Shown: positions 35,901-43,784, counted from the stretch's first letter. The stretch is DNA of 64,000 nt from Halovibrio salipaludis (GCF_002286965.1 NZ_NSKD01000001.1:682001-746000), one strand, 5' to 3'. The notes: generated by a model from the sequence alone, not told the origin. Program-made: numbers and translations.

Positions 35901-36716
35901 GCGGGCCTCGGTCATGTAGTGGGCGTCCGGCGTGCGCGTCTGCGGCACGTTGGAGCCCCACATCATCAGGAAGGTCGAGTTGAACCAGTCCGCGGACTCC
36001 GGAACGTCCGTCTGCTCGCCCCAGGTCTGCGGCGATGCCGGGGGCAGGTCGCAGTACCAGTCGTAGAAGCTCATGCAGACGCCGCCGATCAGCGACAGGT
36101 AGCGGGTGCCGGCGGCGTAGGAGAGCATGGACATGGCCGGAATGGGCGAGAAGCCGATGATCCGGTCGGGGCCGTAGTCGCGCGCGGTGTAGACGTTGGC
36201 GGCGGCGATGATCTCCTGGACTTCGGTCCAGTCGGCACGCACGAAGCCGCCCAGGCCCCGACGGGACTTGTAGGCGTGGGCTTTCTGCGGGTCCTGGACG
36301 ATGGACGCCCAGGCTTGGACCGGGTCGCTGTGCTGCTTTTTCGCGTCGCGCCAGAGTTCGACCAGGTGGCGGCGCACCATGGGATACTTCAGGCGGTTGG
36401 CGGAATAGATATACCACGAGAAGCTCGCGCCCCGGGCGCAGCCGCGCGGTTCGTGGTTGGGCAGGCCCGGGCGTGTGCGCGGGTAGTCGGTCTGCTGGGT
36501 TTCCCAGGTGACCAGGCCGTTCTTCACGTAGATCTTCCAGGAGCACGAACCGGTGCAGTTCACGCCATGGGTGGAGCGCACTACCTTGTCGTGCTGCCAG
36601 CGGGAGCGGTAGCCGTCCTCCCAGCGCCGATCCTCGTCCACGCTCACGCCGTGGCCGTCGGCAAAGGGTTCCCTCTGGCGCTTGAAGAACGTCAGTCGGT
36701 CCAGAAAGTTACTCAT
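32967..36716 (-). CDS. narG: Respiratory nitrate reductase, alpha subunit (molybdenum catalytic)
   Basis: 1249 residues, the normal size. The N-terminal [4Fe-4S] ligands His50, Cys54 and Cys58 are in 'THGVNCTGSCSW', followed by 'NHEPRGCARGASFSWY'. The region 'YCDLPPASPQTWGEQTDVPESADWFNS' (residues about 220-247) contains the Asp that ligates molybdenum. It reduces nitrate to nitrite on the cytoplasmic side and feeds proton motive force through NarI. GAGGAG precedes the ATG. It heads narGHJI. Confidence 0.97.
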   Translation of the reverse strand: MSNFLDRLTFFKRQREPFADGHGVSVDEDRRWEDGYRSRWQHDKVVRSTHGVNCTGSCSWKIYVKNGLVTWETQQTDYPRTRPGLPNHEPRGCARGASFSWYIYSANRLKYPMVRRHLVELWRDAKKQHSDPVQAWASIVQDPQKAHAYKSRRGLGGFVRADWTEVQEIIAAANVYTARDYGPDRIIGFSPIPAMSMLSYAAGTRYLSLIGGVCMSFYDWYCDLPPASPQTWGEQTDVPESADWFNSTFLMMWGSNVPQTRTPDAHYMTEARYRGTKTVTVTPDYSEASKFGDIWLNPKQGTDSALAMAMGHVILKEWHVEGKSEYFDDYVRRYTDLPYLVMLDEENGNTVPGRFLRASDLADNLGEEDNADWKTIAWDENSNSMVAPTGSIGFRWTEHKGKWNLEQKTGDGRDVHLRLSHIEESDEVTEVAFPYFGGGGNPHFTHTSHDMIQKRRVPMRTITLADGSKARVASVFDLMVANYGIDRGLGGDHVASSYDDDVPYTPAWQEAITGVPREKVITVAQQFAENAHKTQGKSMIIIGAAMNHWYHMDMNYRGVIKMLMMCGCIGVSGGGWAHYVGQEKLRPQTGWAPVAFALDWHRPPRHMNSTSFFYAHTSQWRHETVKMEEILSPLVNADDWNGSMIDYNVRAERMGWLPSAPQLSRNPLQVAREAKEAGMEIKDYIVQSLKDGSLQFASEDPDNPANFPRNMFVWRSNLLGSSGKGHEYFLKYLLGTENGLQGKDLDSIPNAEKPEEVQWRDAATGKLDLLTTLDFRMSTTCMYSDIVLPTATWYEKHDMNTSDMHPFIHPLTAAVDPAWESRSDWDIYRGIARKFSELCVGHLGEETDVTTLPQIHDTPAEMAQPKEVQDWKKGECEAIPGKTMPSIVPVERNYPETYNRFTALGPLLDNVGNGGKGISWKTNDEVEFLGDLNGRVTEDVSTKGRPKIRTAINACETVLSLAPETNGHVAVRAWEALSEQTGREHAHLARHHEGETIRFNDIVAQPRKIISSPTWSGIESDKVSYNAGWTNINELIPWRTITGRQQFYQDHLWMRAFGETLCVYKPPIDMKTIDPILNKKGNGNTEIVLNFITPHQKWGIHSTYTDNLLMLTLSRGGPIVWMSETDAAKAGIEDNDWIEAFNVNGAITARAVVSQRVPEGMSMMYHAQEKIVNTPGSEITGNRGGIHNSVTRAVLKPTHMIGGYAQQSYFFNYHGTVGSNRDEFIVVRKMSNIDWMDEESSDAMRTEGA

Positions 36717-36757
36717 CTTGATCTCCTCAGGTTTGCCCTGTCCGCGCTGCCTGAACG

Positions 36758-36771
36758 TTGAGCTTTCTCAA
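36758..36771 (-). promoter_or_regulatory. FNR/Anr-like palindrome upstream of narG
   Basis: TTGAG-CTTT-CTCAA is a perfect inverted repeat that differs from the FNR consensus TTGAT-N4-ATCAA only at the inner base of each half. Its centre lies about 48 bp before the narG start, which is too close for a standard -41.5 activator site with a normal leader. It may be a downstream or overlapping site, or chance. Confidence 0.4.
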
Positions 36772-36847
36772 TGTCCAGGCTGATGGGCCCTATTCTGGTC
36801 AATAAGAAGTATCAGGTCTGCATGGATACCACGAGATAACCGGGATC

Positions 36848-36863
36848 TACCCCCCAAGGGATA
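36848..36863 (-). promoter_or_regulatory. Candidate NarL 7-2-7 site upstream of narG
   Basis: TACCCCC-CA-AGGGATA matches the inverted NarL heptamer pair (TACYYMT with a 2-bp spacer) at 12 of 14 positions. It lies about 140 bp upstream of the narG start and just after the half-size transporter gene. The narXL genes that would supply the activator are adjacent. Confidence 0.55.
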
Positions 36864-36871
36864 GGAAAGGG

Positions 36872-37453
36872 TTACACGCGGGTTTCAGTGGGCTCGCCAA
36901 GGGTGGCGAGGAGGCCGGCGGCAATGAGGATAAGGCCGATGCTCATCAGGGGGGTAAAGCGCCAGCCGAAGGCGTCCGTGATCAGGGGGGTTGAGACATA
37001 GGCAAAGGTGGTCCCCAGGGCGCACAGAACCAGAAGCCCGGTGGTCAGCGCCAGCCGGGGGATGCGGGTCAGCCTGTGCAGGTAGACCACGCCGGCGGCA
37101 AAACAGCCGGGAACCACGCCGAGACCCGCGCCCACCAGCAGCAGGTGGCTGAACCGGTTTGCCAGTGCCAGACCGGCCAGTAATGGGATCAGCGCCAGGA
37201 AGACCATCAGCAGCACGTTGCCGGGTCTGGCGGAATGGGTGGCCCAGCGGTAGAGCACCCATACCAGAGGGAGGCCGATGGCTGCCGGCGCCAGCAGTAT
37301 GAGGCTGAACTCTGTGCCGGTGAGCCCGAAGGTCTGCGACACCAGGGTCACAAGCGCCCCGAAAACACCCCAGCTGCCTGCCGCCAGTGCCAGTACCAGT
37401 ATGGCCAGCGGCAGGGAACTGGACAGGTTCCAGTTCTTGTCTGCGGGCTGCAT
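36872..37453 (-). CDS. Half-size NarK-like membrane protein (six helices)
   Basis: 193 residues from the ATG at 37453 (GAGG upstream), with six membrane helices. The order of elements follows the N-terminal half of NarK-type nitrate/nitrite carriers: 'GSWGVFGALVTLVSQTFGLTGTEFSLI' at residues about 24-50, then the glycine-rich 'VGAGLGVVPGCFAAGVVY' and 'DAFGWRFTPLM'. The second six helices are absent, the helix-2 substrate Arg region is replaced by 'AIGLPLVWVLYRWA', and the nitrate signature is degenerate. It stops cleanly, and narG follows 155 bp later on the same strand. It may be a decayed narK or a dimeric half-transporter. Confidence 0.7.
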   Translation of the reverse strand: MQPADKNWNLSSSLPLAILVLALAAGSWGVFGALVTLVSQTFGLTGTEFSLILLAPAAIGLPLVWVLYRWATHSARPGNVLLMVFLALIPLLAGLALANRFSHLLLVGAGLGVVPGCFAAGVVYLHRLTRIPRLALTTGLLVLCALGTTFAYVSTPLITDAFGWRFTPLMSIGLILIAAGLLATLGEPTETRV

Positions 37454-37623
37454 TGGATGTTGGACCTCATGCATGATGGATGGCATTGCGGTTTCAGTGG
37501 CTTGAGTGTCCGCCCAACCGTCATACCGGTCAAAAGGTCATTAGAGGTAGCCGTTGTTGAATTGGTGTAACATGTCTATTACTTTCGATATACGCCCAGT
37601 CCGACACGCTTGCTGAGAACCAG

Positions 37624-39456
37624 ATGCGCCTTTTCAGGGATTCGCTGATTGCCCGTATCGGAATGGCCCTGGCGGCCGTTGTGATACTGGCATTGATCAA
37701 TATTGGGGTTTCGCTGGCGATTTCCGCCAGTGCCCGGGGCGACGCCGCCGCCATCAACCATTCCGGACTGGTGCGCATGGAACTCCAGCGGCTGGTGACC
37801 CTGGGGGAGGCCGAGGCTGGGCCGGAGCGCATCCAGGACCAGATGCAGCAGATCACCGCCCGCCTGGAAAGCCCCCTGCTCAACAGTGCCATGCCGGGGC
37901 TGGCGCATCCGGTCACGGCACAGTACCAGCGTGTGCGGCTGACCTGGTTGGCCCTGATCCGGCCCGTCTATTCGGAAGTACTCCGTGGCAGCGCCGCGGG
38001 TTTGCCACTGAAAGGGACTGCTGTCTTCATTCAGGAGGTGGATGCCCTGGTGGCAGCGCTGGAAGCACGTGCCGAGTCGCGCATTGCCCTTCTGGGCATG
38101 GTCCAGGTTCTGTCCCTGATCCTGACCCTTGCGGTTGTGGTGGTACTGTTCCTGGACGTGCGCCGGCGTGTGGTGGAGCCCCTGAACCGGCTTCTGACCA
38201 TGGCGCGCGCGGCGGCACGCCAGGACTTCAGCCAGCGTACCGGCTTCCGGGGTCAGGATGAGCTGGCCGTTCTGGGCCGGACCTTCGACCAGATGAGTGA
38301 ATCACTGTCCCGGCGCTACGCGGACCTGGAATCGCAGGCGGCGGCGCGGACCGAGGAACTCGAACGCAGCCACCGCGCACTGCAGCTCCTGCACAGCGCC
38401 AGCCGGTCGCTCTATGGCGCCACGGACCTTTGCGAGGGCTCCGTTCCATTGCTGCAGCAGCTGGAAGGGCTTCTGGATATAGGCCCGGTGAGCCTCTATC
38501 TGCATGAACAGGAGAATGACGCCTCATTTGAGGCGGTCACCACCTTCGCCCACGCGCGCCCGGAACACTGCCGTTCCTTCAACTGCGATGCCTGCCTCAC
38601 GGGCTGCCATACCTTTGAGGACCAGCCCGAGGAACACCGCAAGCGGCTGCTTCTGCCGGTGCGTACCGGGGACGATCTGGTGGGAACCCTCGAGGTCTGG
38701 TATGAGCGCGACCGGACCCTGCAGCATCACGAACGCCAGCTTCTGGAAACCCTGGCTGACCAGCTCGGCACTGCGGTCTACCTGAGCCGTCGGATGACGG
38801 AACAGCAGCGGCTGACGCTGATGGAGGAGCGCACCGTGATCGCCCGTGAGCTGCACGACTCGCTGGCGCAGTCACTCTCCTACCTCAAGATGCAGGTGGC
38901 GCGTCTGCAGAAGCTGCAGCAGGAATCCGGTCGTGAGGTCGATGCCCGCGAGGAGGAAGTGATCCATGAGCTGCGCAACGGGCTGAACAATGGCTACCGC
39001 CAGCTCCGGGAACTGCTGACCACCTTCCGCCTGCAGTTCGATTCCCCGGGGCTGGAGGAGGCCCTGAACCGGACGGTGAGCGAGTTCAGTGAGCGCCTGG
39101 GCTATCCGGTGTCACTGGAGTACGACATGCCGCCACGCATGTTCTCACCGAATGAGGAGATCCATGTGCTGCAGATCGTGCGCGAGGCGCTGGCGAATGT
39201 GCTCAAGCATGCCGATGCCACTGAGGCCTCGGTGTGTGTCTACCAGCGCAACGGCTCACTCCGGGTGGTGGTGCGGGACAATGGCGTGGGTCTGCCCGAC
39301 GGTGGGGCACCGCCGAGCCATTACGGTATCGTGATCATGCGCGACCGTAGCCAGACCCTGGGTGGTGAACTCAGTATGCGCAACCGGGACGAAGGCGGCG
39401 CCGAAGTGCGCCTGATGATCCCGCAGAACAACTCCGGCCTGATCCAGGCTTCCTGA
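37624..39456 (+). CDS. narX: Nitrate/nitrite sensor histidine kinase NarX
   Basis: 610 residues. Helix 1 (about 12-34) is followed by a P-box-like sensor motif 'RGDAAAINHSGLVRMELQR', a periplasmic helical bundle, helix 2 (about 157-177), a HAMP domain, and a central module with four cysteines (Cys316, 321, 324 and 328 in CRSFNCDACLTGC). The HisKA_3 box has the phospho-His at His411 ('VIARELHDSLAQSL'), and the ATPase ends in 'DNGVGLPDG' and 'HYGIVIMRDRSQTLGGEL'. It senses nitrate and phosphorylates NarL. The direction is divergent from the nar structural genes. Confidence 0.93.
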   Translation: MRLFRDSLIARIGMALAAVVILALINIGVSLAISASARGDAAAINHSGLVRMELQRLVTLGEAEAGPERIQDQMQQITARLESPLLNSAMPGLAHPVTAQYQRVRLTWLALIRPVYSEVLRGSAAGLPLKGTAVFIQEVDALVAALEARAESRIALLGMVQVLSLILTLAVVVVLFLDVRRRVVEPLNRLLTMARAAARQDFSQRTGFRGQDELAVLGRTFDQMSESLSRRYADLESQAAARTEELERSHRALQLLHSASRSLYGATDLCEGSVPLLQQLEGLLDIGPVSLYLHEQENDASFEAVTTFAHARPEHCRSFNCDACLTGCHTFEDQPEEHRKRLLLPVRTGDDLVGTLEVWYERDRTLQHHERQLLETLADQLGTAVYLSRRMTEQQRLTLMEERTVIARELHDSLAQSLSYLKMQVARLQKLQQESGREVDAREEEVIHELRNGLNNGYRQLRELLTTFRLQFDSPGLEEALNRTVSEFSERLGYPVSLEYDMPPRMFSPNEEIHVLQIVREALANVLKHADATEASVCVYQRNGSLRVVVRDNGVGLPDGGAPPSHYGIVIMRDRSQTLGGELSMRNRDEGGAEVRLMIPQNNSGLIQAS

Positions 39457-39491
39457 GCCCATTGCTCACAGAACAGTAACGGGATGATGTT

Positions 39492-40166
39492 ATGACCCAG
39501 ACAGACGATAAAGCGCCGGCGCGGATTCTTCTGATTGATGACCACCCCCTGCTGCGCCGGGGCATTACCCAGCTGCTGGAAATGGAGGACAGCATGACCC
39601 TGGCCGGGGAAGCCAGCAGCTCAAAGGAGGGGGTGCGCCTTGCCGGGGAGCTGGACCCGGACCTGATTCTGCTCGATCTGAACATGCCGGGAACGGATGG
39701 CCATGAGACGCTGCGTAAGCTGCGGGAGGACGGTTTCCCGGGCCGGATTGTGATTTTCACTGTCTCGGATGCCGAGGATGACGTGGTTGCGGCGTTGCGC
39801 GCGGGTGCTGATGGTTACCTGCTCAAGGATATGGAACCCGAGGACCTGATGAGCCGGCTGCATCAGGCCGCCGTGGGCAAGCTGGTGATCAGCGACCGGC
39901 TCACGACCCTGCTTGCCGATGCCCTGCGCCATCAGCACACGCCGGAGGCGGAGGGACCGGACTACGCCAGCCTGACCCCGCGTGAGAAGGACATCCTGCG
40001 CCACATCGCGGAAGGGCTCTCCAACAAGATGGTGGCCCGGCGGCTGGACATCAGCGAGGGCACCGTCAAGGTGCATGTGAAGCACCTGCTCAAGAAACTC
40101 GGGCTGCGCTCCCGCGTGGAAGCTGCCGTCTGGGCGGTGCATGAGGGCTACGCCGAAAGCTCATGA
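39492..40166 (+). CDS. narL: Nitrate/nitrite response regulator NarL
   Basis: 224 residues. The receiver domain has the acidic pocket Asp16/Asp17, the phospho-acceptor Asp62 ('[10 protein letters not shown]') and the Lys in 'GYLLKDM'. The LuxR-type HTH (about 158-222) has '[25 protein letters not shown]' at residues about 158-182 and '[20 protein letters not shown]'. It binds TACYYMT heptamers; one inverted pair lies upstream of narG. Its TGA lies inside the left 16-bp repeat of the insert that follows. Confidence 0.94.
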   Translation: MTQTDDKAPARILLIDDHPLLRRGITQLLEMEDSMTLAGEASSSKEGVRLAGELDPDLILLDLNMPGTDGHETLRKLREDGFPGRIVIFTVSDAEDDVVAALRAGADGYLLKDMEPEDLMSRLHQAAVGKLVISDRLTTLLADALRHQHTPEAEGPDYASLTPREKDILRHIAEGLSNKMVARRLDISEGTVKVHVKHLLKKLGLRSRVEAAVWAVHEGYAESS

Positions 40167-40175
40167 GAGGTCGTC
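40160..40175 (+). repeat. Left 16-bp direct repeat of the narL-rep insert
   Basis: CTCATGAGAGGTCGTC, identical to 41637-41652. It contains the narL stop codon. Its remaining bases read, on the minus strand, as the last codons of rep (Asp-Asp-Leu-Ser-stop), although rep itself ends at the other copy. The core CTCATGAG is palindromic. Confidence 0.9.
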
Positions 40176-40540
40176 GATTGACCCACTTTGGTGATGTGAT
40201 GATGGTCTCTCAAATGTTGATGGGGGAGGTCTTTAGTGGGACACTTCCGGTACGGTGCGCAAACAGCGATATTTAATCTGGAGCTTGCGCGAAACCAATA
40301 AGGAAATTGGCCGATACGCATGTCTGCTTCATCATCCTTGCCAGCCCCTTTTCCTCGTTTTGTTACGTTCATTCGTATCGTCCAATTTTTTGCTGGTCGA
40401 ATCTATATGAAATCAAACGTAGTGATGACGTCCTAACCCAGGGAGATGATTGCCGTCGTTATAGAGATGTATGGATGGTTTGGATAGCTTGAGTTCGTAA
40501 AACATGCACGATGGAAGCTGGAACAGTAGGAGGGAACCCT
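40176..40540. other. Non-coding leader of the insert
   Basis: 365 bases of mixed, AT-rich sequence. A 61-codon frame (40307-40492) has no ribosome site and no protein-like pattern. The A/T-rich stretches near 40265-40300 and 40380-40410 may hold the promoter of the two-gene unit. Nothing more can be assigned. Confidence 0.45.
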
Positions 40541-41014
40541 GTGAGAACACGCAAACACCTGAAGAGCTTCGATTCTGATGAGATCTTACTTGATGGAGAA
40601 GAGGCAAGGACGGTGCTTTACTTCATATTCACTGATGCTGAAAAAAACTTGATCGATAGACTGGAGATGGATGAGAAGGCTCGTGGCTATGCGCAAGGAC
40701 TACTCGTTGAGGCAATTGATGCGTCCTATTCCATTGGCTATTTGGAGAAATTATTTCGAAGCGCTGCGAATCCTACAAAAGGCGCTGTCAAACTTCTGAA
40801 GAGCTTCGCCAAGAAAGCGTCCAAGCAGTGGTTTAAGCATGCATCGGCCAGTGACTTACAGAATGTGCGGGTCTACCAGTTCGTCGTGGATCACCTTGCC
40901 ACCCAGTTTAAAAGTGAGCTCAGGATACTGTTGGCCTCTGAGCGTGAGTTGAAGACCAGTGCATTTTTCGCCTATACAGTACCTCGCCAGGGCTTGATCA
41001 AGGTGGTGGGGTGA
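40541..41014 (+). CDS. Unknown helical protein, first gene of the insert
   Basis: 157 residues from GTG 40541, which has AGGAGGG at a good distance; an ATG 30 bp earlier has none. It is mostly helical and rich in Lys/Arg toward the middle ('RSAANPTKGAVKLLKSFAKKA'), with acidic ends. It has no signal peptide or certain membrane helix. No family is recognised. Its stop overlaps the start of the ankyrin gene by one base (TGATG), so the two are coupled and probably act together, for example as an effector/immunity or toxin/antitoxin-like pair. That role is only an inference from the arrangement. Confidence 0.7.
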   Translation: MRTRKHLKSFDSDEILLDGEEARTVLYFIFTDAEKNLIDRLEMDEKARGYAQGLLVEAIDASYSIGYLEKLFRSAANPTKGAVKLLKSFAKKASKQWFKHASASDLQNVRVYQFVVDHLATQFKSELRILLASERELKTSAFFAYTVPRQGLIKVVG

Positions 41015-41565
41015 TGGATATGAAGAATCCTGTGGTCAAGTGGTTCGTAGGAGTTTCTGCAATCAGCATTGTTCTGACACTGGCTTTGGTCGCGTATGTC
41101 CTGTCAAGCATGTCTATGTCCACATTGGTGTTATGCAGCGCCGGGGAAGGGGGAATACGGATTCCAGCTTCGGTCTGCGAAACCCACATGCGTCTATTCA
41201 GATCCTCGGAGTCGGATATAAAGGAACTTCGTTACGGTGGGCTTGATCCTGTTCTGAATATGAAGGATGAACGGAAGTACAAGATCGCCAGGTTTCTTAT
41301 AGAGAATGGACTGGACGTTGATGAACCCAATCAATACGGCGATGAAGACTCCGATGCAACCCCTCTGCATCTGAGCGTTCTCTACAATGATCCAGAGCGA
41401 GCCCGGTTTTTACTGGATCAGGGCGCTGATCCCGATGCGGAAAGCGACAGATTTGATGGCATGACGCCACTGGAATTAGCCCGTCATTTTCGGAGCACGG
41501 ATAATGATAGGGAGTTTCAGGCGATCATTGAGGTGTTCGAATCCCGGGTATCAAGAGAGCATTGA
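41014..41565 (+). CDS. Membrane-anchored ankyrin-repeat protein
   Basis: 183 residues. One membrane helix near the N-terminus (about 9-32) is followed by a linker with two Cys and then about two ankyrin repeats (about 88-160), marked by 'ARFLIENGLDVDEPNQYG', 'TPLHLSVLYNDPERARFLLDQGADPD' at residues about 110-135 and 'MTPLELARHF'. Ankyrin repeats bind proteins. Such anchored proteins occur among immunity proteins, but this one is unassigned. It ends 71 bp before the right repeat of the insert. Confidence 0.78.
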   Translation: MDMKNPVVKWFVGVSAISIVLTLALVAYVLSSMSMSTLVLCSAGEGGIRIPASVCETHMRLFRSSESDIKELRYGGLDPVLNMKDERKYKIARFLIENGLDVDEPNQYGDEDSDATPLHLSVLYNDPERARFLLDQGADPDAESDRFDGMTPLELARHFRSTDNDREFQAIIEVFESRVSREH

Positions 41566-41636
41566 ATGACGCTGCCCTCTCAACGAAGGCGGGATGTTAC
41601 TTTGCGGTCCCGGGGGTATCAAGGCTACACCGAGAC

Positions 41637-41652
41637 CTCATGAGAGGTCGTC
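41637..41652 (+). repeat. Right 16-bp direct repeat of the narL-rep insert
   Basis: The second copy of CTCATGAGAGGTCGTC. It contains the real stop codon of rep (TCA, 41638-41640, on the minus strand) and the last four rep codons. The base before it differs from the left copy (C against G), so the identity ends there. Confidence 0.9.
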
Positions 41653-43653
41653 CATGAGGGCGGACAGGGTGGCGCGGCCCCGGCGCTGGTTGGCCTCGGG
41701 GTCCTTGTCCGAGTCGCCCTCGCGCTCCACGTGCTCATCCGGCATCTCATCCAGGAAGCGGCTGGGAATAGGCTCGATGACCTCACCGTACTGCTTGCGC
41801 TGGCCGGCGTAGGTCAGGGTCAGGCAGCGTTGGGCACGGGTGATGCCCACGTACATCAGCCGCCGCTCCTCCTCAATGGTCTCGGATTCAATGCTGCTGC
41901 GGTGCGGCAGAAGCTCCTCCTCCAGCCCCATGATGAAGACGTTCGGGAATTCCAGCCCCTTGGAGGCATGCAGCGTCATCAGCTGGACCCGGTCGCTGTC
42001 GTCCTCTTCCTCCTGGCGGTCCAGGATGTCGCGAAGCACCAGCCGGCTGACCGCTTCCTCCAGTGTCTGCTCCGTCTCGCCGTCGTCCTCGTTCGGCTCC
42101 ATCTGTTCGATGGAGTCCAGCAGGTACCAGACGTTCTCCATACGCTTCTGGGCCTGCTTGGCGCTGGAGGCGTTCTGGTGCAGCCACTCCTCGTATTCCA
42201 CATCCGTGAACATCCGGCGGATCACGCCCAGGGTGTCGTCGCCGGTTTCGAGCTGTCGGCGGGTGTCGTGCAGGAAGTGGGTGAAGCGCCGCAGCTTCTC
42301 CAGCGCACGGCCCTGGATGTGGCTTTCGGCGCCGACCTCATCCAGGGCGCGGACCAAGCTCATGCCGCGCTGGCGGGCGTAGCCGGTGAGCTGCTCAAGG
42401 GTGCGTGGGCCGATCTCGCGGCGGGGCACGTTGACCACGCGCAGGAAGGCCACGTCGTCGTCCGGGTTGGTGAGCAGACGCAGGTACGCCATGGCGTCCT
42501 TGATCTCGTTGCGCGCGAAGAAGGAGGTGCCCCCGGAGATCTTGTAGGGAACCTGGTAGGCCTGGAGCTTGATCTCCAGCAGCTTCGACTGGTGGTTGCC
42601 CCGGTAAAGAACGGCGAAATCCCGGTATTCCGAGCGGCTCCGGAGTCGCTGGTCCAGGATCTCGGAGGCGATGCGTTCGGCTTCGCCCTCCTCATTGCGG
42701 CAGCGCAGAACGCGGATGGGGTCGCCCACGCCCAGTTCGCTCCACAGGGCCTTGTCGAATACGTGCGGGTTGTTGGCGATGACGGTGTTGGCGGTGCTCA
42801 GGATGCGCCGCATGGAGCGGTAGTTCTGCTCCAGCTTGACGATCTTCAGTGACGGGAAGTCCTCCTTGAGCTGGGCCAGGTTCTCCGGCCGCGCGCCGCG
42901 CCAGGCGTAGATGGACTGGTCGTCGTCGCCCACCACGGTCAGGCCCTGGCGATGGCCCACCAGCATGCGCACCAGTTCATACTGGCTCAGGTTGGTGTCC
43001 TGGTACTCATCCACCAGCAGGTAGCGGATGCGGCGCTGCCACTTCTGAAGCACCTCCTCGTGATTGCGGAACAGCAATACGGGCAGCAGGATCAGGTCGT
43101 CGAAGTCCAGGGCGTTGTAGGCCTTCAGGTAGTCCGCGTAATGCTGGTAGATGACCGCGAAGCGTTCCTCGCGGGCGTCATTGGCCCGGCTCAGCGCCTG
43201 GTCCGGCAGCAGCATGGCGTTCTTCCAGCTGGAAATCGTCGCCTGCAGGTCACCGATTTCGAGACCGGTGTCCGCGGCGTGTTCGGCCAGAAGGTCGCGC
43301 AACAGCGCACGCGCATCCTCGGCGTCGAAGATTGAGAAGCCGGGGTGATAGCCCACCGCGTCGTGTTCCTCACGCAGGATGGTCAGCCCCAGATTATGGA
43401 AGGTGGCCACCGTCAGCCCGCGCGCCGCGCGGCGATCCACCAGCTTGCCCACACGCTCCTTCATCTCCCGCGCCGCCTTGTTGGTGAAGGTCACGGCGGC
43501 GATGTGGCGGCCCGGGTAGCCCGCGTACTCGATCAGGTGGGCGATCTTGCGCGTGATCACGCTGGTCTTGCCACTGCCGGCGCCGGCGAGTACCAGAAGC
43601 GGGCCGTCCAGGTACTTAACGGCTTCGCGTTGGCGGGGGTTGAGATCGGCCAC
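41638..43653 (-). CDS. rep: ATP-dependent DNA helicase Rep
   Basis: 671 residues, near the 673 of E. coli Rep. The UvrD/Rep motifs are in order: Q-motif 'LNPRQREAVKYLDGPLLVLAGAGSGKTSVITRKI' at residues 4-37 with Walker A, 'TFTNKAAREM' (Ia), 'LLVDEYQDTN' (II), 'VVGDDDQSIYAWRGA' (III), 'EQNYRSMRRIL' (IV), 'LMTLHASKGLEFPNVF' (V) and 'RRLMYVGITRAQ' (VI). It unwinds DNA 3'-5' and clears proteins ahead of replication forks. The C-terminus lies inside the right 16-bp repeat. Confidence 0.95.
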   Translation of the reverse strand: MADLNPRQREAVKYLDGPLLVLAGAGSGKTSVITRKIAHLIEYAGYPGRHIAAVTFTNKAAREMKERVGKLVDRRAARGLTVATFHNLGLTILREEHDAVGYHPGFSIFDAEDARALLRDLLAEHAADTGLEIGDLQATISSWKNAMLLPDQALSRANDAREERFAVIYQHYADYLKAYNALDFDDLILLPVLLFRNHEEVLQKWQRRIRYLLVDEYQDTNLSQYELVRMLVGHRQGLTVVGDDDQSIYAWRGARPENLAQLKEDFPSLKIVKLEQNYRSMRRILSTANTVIANNPHVFDKALWSELGVGDPIRVLRCRNEEGEAERIASEILDQRLRSRSEYRDFAVLYRGNHQSKLLEIKLQAYQVPYKISGGTSFFARNEIKDAMAYLRLLTNPDDDVAFLRVVNVPRREIGPRTLEQLTGYARQRGMSLVRALDEVGAESHIQGRALEKLRRFTHFLHDTRRQLETGDDTLGVIRRMFTDVEYEEWLHQNASSAKQAQKRMENVWYLLDSIEQMEPNEDDGETEQTLEEAVSRLVLRDILDRQEEEDDSDRVQLMTLHASKGLEFPNVFIMGLEEELLPHRSSIESETIEEERRLMYVGITRAQRCLTLTYAGQRKQYGEVIEPIPSRFLDEMPDEHVEREGDSDKDPEANQRRGRATLSALMDDLS

Positions 43654-43784
43654 GGGCTGTCCTCCTGATTGGAGACGTAGTGTAGCATTGAGAAGGTGTT
43701 GCTTGATTGGTGCAGGCAGCCGTGATTAAATCCTTGGGCCCGGAATGGGGCAAGGAGCAAAAAGCAAGCAGCAAGGAGAGCAAT

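Larger units (their letters stand above)
40160..41652. mobile_element. AT-richer insert between narL and rep bounded by direct repeats
   Basis: About 1.46 kb lies between two perfect 16-bp repeats at the tail-to-tail junction of narL and rep. Base use is visibly AT-richer than on either side (roughly mid-40s percent GC by eye). It holds two coupled genes of unknown role, a 365-bp leader (40176-40540) with no convincing gene, and a 71-bp tail. No transposase, integrase or terminal inverted repeat is present. Excising one repeat and the insert would leave narL and rep meeting at TCATGA with both genes intact. Confidence 0.7.

Noticed and set aside
37454-37623. FNR site in the narX upstream gap
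   Set aside because: The best candidate, TTGAATTGGTGTAA, matches only one half of the consensus.
40307-40492. 61-codon frame in the insert leader
   Set aside because: No ribosome site; Cys/Trp-rich random-looking translation. Kept only as part of the non-coding leader.
40160-41652. Idea that the insert is an insertion sequence
   Set aside because: Neither gene resembles a transposase, and no terminal inverted repeats were found just inside the direct repeats.
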